This document shows positions 4,882 to 9,211 of a stretch of 9,211 nt of DNA, in pieces; position 1 is the stretch's first letter; every line of letters begins with the position of its first letter. This stretch comes from CAZLGC01 sp964559275 (GTDB lineage Bacteria > Patescibacteriota > CALEFQ01). Position numbers and translations under genes: made by a program. The stretch is from positions 1-9,211 of the forward strand of contig CAZLGC010000044.1 in the NCBI GenBank assembly GCA_964559275.1, in the 5' to 3' direction. Below the pieces are notes generated by a model, which saw nothing but the letters and a program-made list of their open reading frames with translations, was not told the origin of the DNA and did not search any database.

Positions 4882-7395
4882 ATGGATATAAAAGATCCCA
4901 ACCAGAAATTCGCCGAAGCTTTGGACAAGACTCTGGCAGACGAAGCGCTGGACGAGCGCGAGCTTTTGGATGAGGAAAAAGAACTGGTGCGCTTGGCTAA
5001 AATGGTGAAAGAGAGTGCTCCCGGAACCGAGCCGGACGAACAGTTTGCTCAGAATCTGCGCAAGCGGGTCATTAATGAATATGAGCACATTCTGAACGGC
5101 AAAAAAGTGGCCAAGTCACCCCGACTTCTGGAACGTGGTCGCAAAGCCTTGCTGCCTCGTCCCCGTCGGCGCTGGGCCTGGGCGGCCGCCCCGCTGGCAG
5201 TAGTGGCCCTCCTGGCTATCCTGACCTCTTTTGCCATGGCCTCTCCTGGTTTTTATGAAAAATATGTACCCCAACCGGTCAAGAACATGCTCGAGGAAGC
5301 CGAGGTTGTTAAAACCGGCGATCTTAGTGTAGTTTCCACCCCGACCGGAGCCGAAGTTTGGCTGAACGGACGCAGCTACGGGTCCACCCCGGCGGAAATT
5401 GCCAGTGTTCGTGAAGGCGAGCATACTATCAAACTTTCCAAGGAAGGATACGAGACGGTTGAACAGGATGTTTCCGTTGTGGTTGGCGAGAAGACCGAGG
5501 TCCATGTCAATTTACCGATCGTTGTCCAGGTAGAATCAGATGAAAGTGTTACAGAAGTTACAGAGCAGTTTTCCGAACAGTTAATTTTCCTGGCTAGCGA
5601 CGGTTCTCTATATATGTCAGACATGGCCAGTGCGACTTCATCACCTCTGGCCAGCTTCACGCTACCGGTCCGGGGAGCGGTAACAATAGACAACGGATCT
5701 ATCTTCTATATTTATGAAGATGAAGACAGCCTTAATTACATAAGTGAACTATCTCCTTCCGGCGAGCAGACGACACTTACCGAATTTACCGGCAATGTTG
5801 CTACTCCGATAGTTATTTCTGCTGACGGCAGCAAGCTGGCTTACGTTGGTACAACGACGGAGCAGACAGAAATACACCTGGTTGATATTGCTTCCCAAAC
5901 CGACGAGATTTTGACCACTTTTGCTGAAGATTTAGTGCTAACTACTCTTCTGGGAATTGATGGGAACAATATCTACTTCGTCCGCGCCGAAGCCAAGGGC
6001 GTAGAAGTAATTCAGTTTGGCAAGGTTAGCACATCAGATGGCTCTATCGCTGAAATAGCGACACCGGACGGGGTAGACGGTAACAGCTTTGTCCTATCAC
6101 CGGATGCTGGTAAGATACTGGCTCGCACCACCTCTGGTCAGCCGGGAGTTTTCGCAGTCGGCAGTACCGAGCTTCAAGAGTTCAATCTCAAAGCCACCGG
6201 TCCGATGGCCTGGGCGGGTAATACACCAGCAGTCTCCCTCGAGGATGGGGTGGTCTTGCTCAATTTGGATGACTCCACCAGCCGCCAGGTATTCGATAGC
6301 GGCGGAGCGATTGCCGATCTTGCTGGTGACAGGGAAGGCAAGGGACTTGGTATTCTGACCGGGGCCGGCGAGCTGGTTATCCATGACATTACAACCGATA
6401 CTAATCAGGGCATAGATGCGGCGCCAGCTAAATTGTCCGGTTTCGCCCCGGCCGGTAGCTGGAGTTCAGGCGAACGCTTGTACGCTCCGGACGGCAGTGT
6501 TTCCGAAGAAACTGCGGATGAGATCAGTCTAATTAGCGAATTAAATCTATCTCCAGCAACAGCCGAAGACATCTTATTTAAGGGGAATTATGCCTACCGG
6601 GTAACCAGTGACGGCGAGAATATGCTAGAAGTTATTAACCTCTCAGATCCGGCGAACCCCAGCTTGATTGCCACCCTGCCGGGCGGCAATTTCCCGCAGG
6701 GAATCAGCGCGGATATTTCTGGTAATAAGATCATTGCTGTCGGTGGCCGGATGGTTATTATTGATATCAGCGATCCTGCCAACCCCCAAGTTGAATACAA
6801 TTCAGACAGTTCTGCCGACAAAGTCATCACCAACGGTAATACAGCTTATGTTTCTACTCCGAATAGCCTCCAGGTTTATGATATCAGTGGTTCCCCGAGT
6901 CTGCAGGGAGAAGTGTCACTGCCCGGGACGCCATATGATCTTGACTATGCCGAGGGTTATGTATACGCAGCCACGGGTGACAGCGGCTATGTCGTTGTTT
7001 CTGTTAGTAATCCGGCTAGTCCCGAAGTTGTCGGCACCAAGACCGGCAAGTTTTATTCTCAAATTGCATTGCTTGGCGACTACAGTTATGTCTGGGGTTC
7101 GGTTCCGGGAGGTAGCGCTGAAGTGGACGTTTTCAAAACGGCATCGGATGAGATTATAAACACCGTTGATTCCGGAATTGCTTCCGGAGGGGAAGCCCAG
7201 GTGGCCGGGGACAAATTGTACTCACATTATCCAAATTTACTTGTCCATACCAGTGGCGAAGATGGGGCACTTATCCCCTTGCTAGAGACGCCAAATAATG
7301 CTATAATTAAGGTAACTGGGAATACAGAAGCAAGCGGAGATTTAATGCTGGTTCTGTCCGAAGACACCCTTTTTGTGTTCAACGCTGCCCTCTAG
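4882..7395 (+). CDS. Membrane anti-sigma-like sensor with PEGA domain and LVIVD/beta-propeller repeats
   Basis: The 837-residue protein has four parts. Residues 1-97 are a highly charged helical cytoplasmic head ending in an Arg-rich stop (PRPRRR). One membrane helix follows at about 98-119. A PEGA domain lies at about 146-212 (STPTGAEVWLNGRSYGSTP, then EGEHTIKLSKEGY), a small beta fold common in surface proteins. The rest is beta-propeller: TolB/WD40-like blades at about 230-515 (LAYVGTTTEQTEIHLVDI), then LVIVD-type repeats at about 582-719 (LEVINLSDPANPSLIATL, VIIDISDPANPQVEY, LQVYDISGSPSLQG, VVVSVSNPASPEVV). I see no cysteine, which suits an exported domain. Position behind an ECF sigma gene, topology and size of the head all suggest that the head binds the sigma factor; it lacks the zinc motif HxxxCxxC. 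The ligand is unknown. No ribosome binding site precedes the ATG. Confidence 0.85.
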   Translation: MDIKDPNQKFAEALDKTLADEALDERELLDEEKELVRLAKMVKESAPGTEPDEQFAQNLRKRVINEYEHILNGKKVAKSPRLLERGRKALLPRPRRRWAWAAAPLAVVALLAILTSFAMASPGFYEKYVPQPVKNMLEEAEVVKTGDLSVVSTPTGAEVWLNGRSYGSTPAEIASVREGEHTIKLSKEGYETVEQDVSVVVGEKTEVHVNLPIVVQVESDESVTEVTEQFSEQLIFLASDGSLYMSDMASATSSPLASFTLPVRGAVTIDNGSIFYIYEDEDSLNYISELSPSGEQTTLTEFTGNVATPIVISADGSKLAYVGTTTEQTEIHLVDIASQTDEILTTFAEDLVLTTLLGIDGNNIYFVRAEAKGVEVIQFGKVSTSDGSIAEIATPDGVDGNSFVLSPDAGKILARTTSGQPGVFAVGSTELQEFNLKATGPMAWAGNTPAVSLEDGVVLLNLDDSTSRQVFDSGGAIADLAGDREGKGLGILTGAGELVIHDITTDTNQGIDAAPAKLSGFAPAGSWSSGERLYAPDGSVSEETADEISLISELNLSPATAEDILFKGNYAYRVTSDGENMLEVINLSDPANPSLIATLPGGNFPQGISADISGNKIIAVGGRMVIIDISDPANPQVEYNSDSSADKVITNGNTAYVSTPNSLQVYDISGSPSLQGEVSLPGTPYDLDYAEGYVYAATGDSGYVVVSVSNPASPEVVGTKTGKFYSQIALLGDYSYVWGSVPGGSAEVDVFKTASDEIINTVDSGIASGGEAQVAGDKLYSHYPNLLVHTSGEDGALIPLLETPNNAIIKVTGNTEASGDLMLVLSEDTLFVFNAAL

Positions 7396-7402
7396 CAGCG
7401 TT
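7381..7402 (+). terminator. Weak hairpin over the stop codon of the sensor gene
   Basis: AACGCTGC (7381-7388) pairs with GCAGCGTT (7395-7402) around a 6-base loop that contains most of the stop codon. Only three T follow, so it would attenuate rather than fully stop transcription, leaving read-through into the small downstream gene possible. Confidence 0.3.
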
Positions 7403-7410
7403 TCAATACC

Positions 7411-7454
7411 AAAACAAAAAATTGCCTCCACTGACCGGGTAGGGAGGGGGCAAT
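7411..7454 (-). terminator. Minus-strand terminator between the sensor gene and the small membrane ORF
   Basis: ATTGCCTCC (7421-7429) pairs with GGGGGCAAT and the preceding G (7446-7454), giving 9 bp with one G-U pair. Read on the minus strand the hairpin is followed by a T-rich run (complement of 7411-7420). It would stop leftward transcription coming from the gene at 7643-8245 before it enters the sensor gene. On the plus strand the same hairpin sits in the leader of the small ORF at 7465. Confidence 0.5.
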
Positions 7455-7464
7455 AGAAACTAAA

Positions 7465-7578
7465 ATGAAAAACGTACTCGTGGCCCTTGGTTACGGATTA
7501 GCGGCAGTCGGCGCTGGTGCCATGTTTTTGGTCGGCGCGCTGGCGATGAGTGTAGGGAAAAATAAATTTTTAGTCTAA
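7465..7578 (+). CDS. Putative 37-aa single-span membrane peptide
   Basis: The ORF runs from ATG to TAA and encodes 37 residues: MKNVLVALGYGLAAVGAGAM, then a second hydrophobic part FLVGALAMSVG and a basic end (KNKFLV). It is one membrane helix rich in Gly and Ala. It starts 69 bases after the sensor gene and is followed 27 bases later by a good plus-strand terminator, so it may be the third gene of the sigma/sensor operon. There is no ribosome binding site at normal spacing; a GGGAGGGGG stretch lies 14 bases upstream and is partly paired in a hairpin. The case rests on composition, position and the terminator; I know no family for it. Confidence 0.45.
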   Translation: MKNVLVALGYGLAAVGAGAMFLVGALAMSVGKNKFLV

Positions 7579-7605
7579 GCTAGTCATCAAGGTTTTTGTA
7601 TAAGA

Positions 7606-7638
7606 AAGCCGGCTGCATTGCAGTCGGCTTAGTTTTTT
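7606..7638 (+). terminator. Intrinsic terminator ending the sigma factor/sensor unit
   Basis: AAGCCG (7606-7611) pairs with CGGCTT (7625-7630), with CTGC/GCAG inside, and a run of six T follows at 7633-7638. It lies between two convergent units; on the minus strand the T-run is weaker. Confidence 0.75.
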
Positions 7639-7642
7639 CCAG

Positions 7643-8245
7643 TTATTCACTAGAGTTATCCTTTGTGGTTTCGGCATACCACTTGTCCAGTTCTATCAAG
7701 AAGAGCTTCGTTAGTTCATCTTGATCCGCTGGCAGAGAAACTACTTGACCGCTGCGAAATGACATTATCGCAGCCTGGCCAGAAGCGGGAGTTGAGGTAA
7801 GAGTGAGGGTGGGGAGTCGTTCGTATTTTCCGGTTAGGCAGACGGCAACAAGTAGTGTGTAGACCCGGAACAGGATCGTTTTCAGCTGTCTCTTGCGATC
7901 TTCGTCAGGGTGTACTCTTACTAATCCGACTGCCCCGATTGCTCCTGTGCGAACACTGGCTTGATAGTCTTCGTTGTGCCATTCTCTGCAAAACCAGGAG
8001 TTATGTACTAGCCATTTCGCAATTTTGGGACTGATAGTTGCGGTTGTTCCCGGAAACCGCTTTGGTGGCCTTTTGGAACAATCTGTGATCTCCAGCTCGT
8101 AGACCTTGAATTCCTGGGAGGACTCTACCCCTGAGAATTCATGGACTTGCCGAAACAGGCTTTCGATGCAGTGCGCCTTATAGCGCCTTGAAATCCAAAG
8201 ATGCAAGGGAATCAGCACTACAACGGCCAGCATTAATTTGATCAT
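7643..8245 (-). CDS. Hypothetical membrane-anchored protein, 200 aa
   Basis: I do not recognise this protein. It starts with one hydrophobic helix (about 4-18, MLAVVVLIPLHLWI) followed by basic residues (SRRYK), which suggests an N-terminal anchor with the body on the cytoplasmic side. A second, weaker hydrophobic stretch is FRVYTLLVAVCLTG at about 126-139. It has four cysteines, in CIES, TDCSK, WFCRE and VCLTG. The start is secure: AAGGAGG lies 5 to 6 bases before the ATG (complement of 8251-8257), and a near-consensus promoter lies at 8278-8306. It is convergent with the sigma/sensor unit and is probably transcribed alone. Confidence 0.75.
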   Translation of the reverse strand: MIKLMLAVVVLIPLHLWISRRYKAHCIESLFRQVHEFSGVESSQEFKVYELEITDCSKRPPKRFPGTTATISPKIAKWLVHNSWFCREWHNEDYQASVRTGAIGAVGLVRVHPDEDRKRQLKTILFRVYTLLVAVCLTGKYERLPTLTLTSTPASGQAAIMSFRSGQVVSLPADQDELTKLFLIELDKWYAETTKDNSSE

Positions 8246-8277
8246 CGAACCCTCCTTGTTTTTGTTAGCTTCTGGGC

Positions 8278-8306
8278 AATATACTATCCAGAAGAGATGA
8301 TGTCAA
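8278..8306 (-). promoter_or_regulatory. Near-consensus sigma-70 promoter of the 7643-8245 gene
   Basis: On the minus strand TTGACA (8301-8306) and TATATT (8278-8283) are separated by exactly 17 bases. The predicted start near 8271 gives a leader of about 26 bases containing the AAGGAGG site. Confidence 0.8.
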
Positions 8307-8322
8307 CGAATTGATTCCAAGG

Positions 8323-8348
8323 AAAAGCCTCCCGCGGTGGCAGGAGGC
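8323..8348 (-). terminator. Intrinsic terminator after the two small overlapping genes
   Basis: GCCTCC (8327-8332) pairs with GGAGGC (8343-8348) around a 10-base loop, followed on the minus strand by TTTT. It lies about 22 bases past the stop at 8370 and separates this unit from the promoter at 8278-8306. Confidence 0.65.
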
Positions 8349-8369
8349 CGGAATCGTTTGTTGTTTGAT

Positions 8370-8495
8370 TCATAATCTACTGGTGATACCGGGATAGCGG
8401 AGTCGGAGCGTGTCCCGTGTGAGAGCGAAGAGGTGAATAGCTGGGATGAGTAGAATAACCAGCCCGAGCTTGACTTCGTCTATCACTTTGGTCAT
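8370..8495 (-). CDS. Small membrane protein, 41 aa (nested in the 3' part of the next gene)
   Basis: The protein begins MTKVIDEVKLGLVILLIPAI and has one hydrophobic helix (about 10-26) followed by a basic tail (TRDTLRLRYPGITSRL). The start at 8493-8495 is chosen because AAAGGAGG (complement of 8502-8509) lies 6 bases before it; the longer in-frame start at 8561 has no such site and would add a frame-shadow-like segment. It lies entirely inside the longer ORF of the upstream gene, in another frame. Function unknown. Confidence 0.6.
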   Translation of the reverse strand: MTKVIDEVKLGLVILLIPAIHLFALTRDTLRLRYPGITSRL

Positions 8496-8622
8496 CAGCT
8501 TCCTCCTTTCCCTGGAATCTGTTCCGGCGGATCTCTTCACGACGGCAGAAATAGACTCCAATCATCGGACAGATCACCAGAAAGATTACGATCAAAACTC
8601 CTATTTTTAAAAAAGGTTCCAT
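8377..8622 (-). CDS. Small membrane protein, up to 81 aa, with doubtful C-terminal part
   Basis: The protein begins MEPFLKIGVLIVIFLVICPM and has a clear membrane helix (about 6-26) followed by a basic segment, CRREEIRRNRFQGKEEADD. The start at 8620-8622 is chosen because GGGAGG (complement of 8630-8635) lies 7 bases before it; the upstream GTG at 8682 has none. From about residue 43 the ORF runs through the whole 41-aa gene in a different frame, and this part is rich in Arg, Ser, Pro and His, as expected for a frame shadow. Either it is a true overlap, or the natural product ends near 8495: a heptamer G GGA AAG (8506-8512 complement) in slippery phase precedes a -1 frame TGA at 8495-8497, which would overlap the next ATG as TGATG. 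Confidence 0.55.
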   Translation of the reverse strand: MEPFLKIGVLIVIFLVICPMIGVYFCRREEIRRNRFQGKEEADDQSDRRSQARAGYSTHPSYSPLRSHTGHAPTPLSRYHQ

Positions 8623-8703
8623 CCTTTTACCTCCCAGGAGAGGGTAACAAAAGTTTCTGTTATTGTAAAACCACTTTTTCACAGGGTTATTAATTTGGTA
8701 AAC

Positions 8704-8866
8704 GGATTCCTTGAGGCCTGCCCTCCTTCGCCCCTGTAGGGCTACGGAGGGTAAACTCGGAGCTTACCAGCCGTAGCCCGTAGGGCGAAGGCTGGGCCTC
8801 GCGTTACTTTTTGAGCCCAAAAAGTAACCAAAAAGGCCCGGGGGAAACAATTCGCCTCAGCTTTCT
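8704..8866. repeat. Dispersed palindromic repeat, copy R2 (REP-like)
   Basis: Second copy of the element at 2700-2853, same orientation, 163 bases. It carries a 9-base insertion inside the loop of the long hairpin (TTACCAGCC near 8765), and its changes at the GC-rich tip preserve pairing (GCCC with GGGC). The perfect GTTACTTTTT/AAAAAGTAAC hairpin is unchanged. It lies between the slipin gene and the small membrane genes on the minus strand, just upstream of the latter, as R1 lies just upstream of the VanW gene. Confidence 0.85.
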
Positions 8867-8917
8867 TCGTCGTTCTTGCTTTCTATCTGGGCTCAGTGTT
8901 TCCCCCGGACCCCGGGG
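8838..8917. repeat. 12-bp inverted repeat and GC hairpin at the edge of R2
   Basis: CCGGGGGAAACA (8838-8849) is perfectly inverted as TGTTTCCCCCGG (8897-8908), with 47 bases between. The second arm overlaps a separate tight hairpin, CCCCGG (8903-8908) with CCGGGG (8912-8917) and a 3-base loop. The two folds are mutually exclusive. Both lie 25 to 100 bases past the slipin stop codon and may shape the 3' end of its mRNA; no T-run follows on the minus strand. Confidence 0.5.
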
Positions 8918-8941
8918 ATGATTTCTAGTAGTAATTGCTTT

Positions 8942-9211
8942 CTATTGTTTTCCGGAATTACCGCCGAATTTGTCGGCGACCTTGGTGATGCCTTCAAAGG
9001 CTCGAAGTATCTCGAGTGGCAGGGCAAAGACGACCGTGTTTGATTGGTCGGACGAAAGGTCGTTCACCGACTGCAAAGTTCTAAGATGCAGGGCTCCTTT
9101 TGACCCGGCCAGAACTCCAGCCGCTTTGGCCATATTATTAGCGGCTTCCACTTCACCTTCGGCCTTGATGACGACTGCGCGCCGTTCGCGTTCTGCCTCG
9201 GCCTGTTTGGC
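8942..9211 (-). CDS. SPFH/Band 7 family protein (slipin/stomatin-like), C-terminal part, cut by window edge
   Basis: The reading frame is open to the last base of the window and encodes the final 89 residues. It begins AKQAEAERERRAVVIKAEGE, the coiled-coil typical of slipins just after the SPFH domain, continues through EAANNMAKAAGVLAGSKGALHLRTLQSVNDL, and reaches NTVVFALPLEILRAF, the usual C-terminal oligomerisation motif (compare S/T-x-V/I-F-P/A-x-P in the family). It ends in GGNSGKQ. Slipins are membrane-bound scaffold proteins forming ring or cage assemblies, often with NfeD-type proteases; that partner is not in this window. The N-terminal membrane hairpin and SPFH domain lie outside, so an ATG at 9151 would be an internal codon, not the start. 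Confidence 0.9.
   Translation of the reverse strand, partial: AKQAEAERERRAVVIKAEGEVEAANNMAKAAGVLAGSKGALHLRTLQSVNDLSSDQSNTVVFALPLEILRAFEGITKVADKFGGNSGKQ

Noticed and set aside
6668..7159. 163-codon plus-strand ORF inside the sensor gene
   Set aside because: Shadow frame of the LVIVD repeat region; no independent start signals and atypical Arg/Ser/Pro-rich composition.
9149..9151. ATG at 9151 as the start of the last minus-strand gene
   Set aside because: The frame stays open to the window edge and the upstream residues match the slipin coiled-coil, so this Met-like codon (if used) is internal.

Overview
The window looks like a piece of a free bacterial genome of the Candidate Phyla Radiation (Patescibacteria) type. 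This is an inference from gene style: a VanW-family cell-surface protein with a charged and proline/threonine tail, a sigma factor paired with a membrane protein carrying PEGA and LVIVD beta-propeller modules, a slipin, and several short unrecognised proteins. TGA ends at least two genes that have good ribosome binding sites (stops near 2927 and 8370). That argues for the standard code 11 and against the lineages that read TGA as glycine. No 16S or other phylogenetic marker is present, so the placement is tentative.

Layout. 1-655: no convincing protein gene, but a striking rod-shaped RNA hairpin with its own U-run terminator (32-166), followed by about 490 bases with only short repeats. 680-2638 (minus): VanW-family membrane-anchored surface protein, with a promoter just upstream and a hairpin terminator over its stop. 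2700-2853: first copy (R1) of a dispersed palindromic repeat. 2927-3637 and 3746-4093 (minus): two unrecognised soluble proteins, each with a strong ribosome binding site and its own terminator. 4236-7395 (plus): an ECF-type sigma factor followed by a large membrane-spanning protein with a cytoplasmic head, PEGA domain and beta-propeller repeats, then a 37-residue putative membrane peptide (7465-7578) and a terminator. 7643-8245 (minus): membrane-anchored unknown protein with a near-perfect sigma-70 promoter. 8370-8622 (minus): two very small membrane proteins that overlap in different frames. 8704-8866: second repeat copy (R2). 8942-9211 (minus): C-terminal end of an SPFH/slipin protein cut by the window edge.

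How it fits together. The centre is a cell-envelope signalling unit: the sigma factor and the membrane protein are very probably a sigma/anti-sigma pair, with the extracellular propeller as sensor. The VanW protein and slipin are also envelope-associated. The minus-strand small genes around them are mostly single-gene units (promoter, ribosome binding site, ORF, terminator), and the two repeat copies lie in the same orientation about 6 kb apart on either side of the signalling unit.
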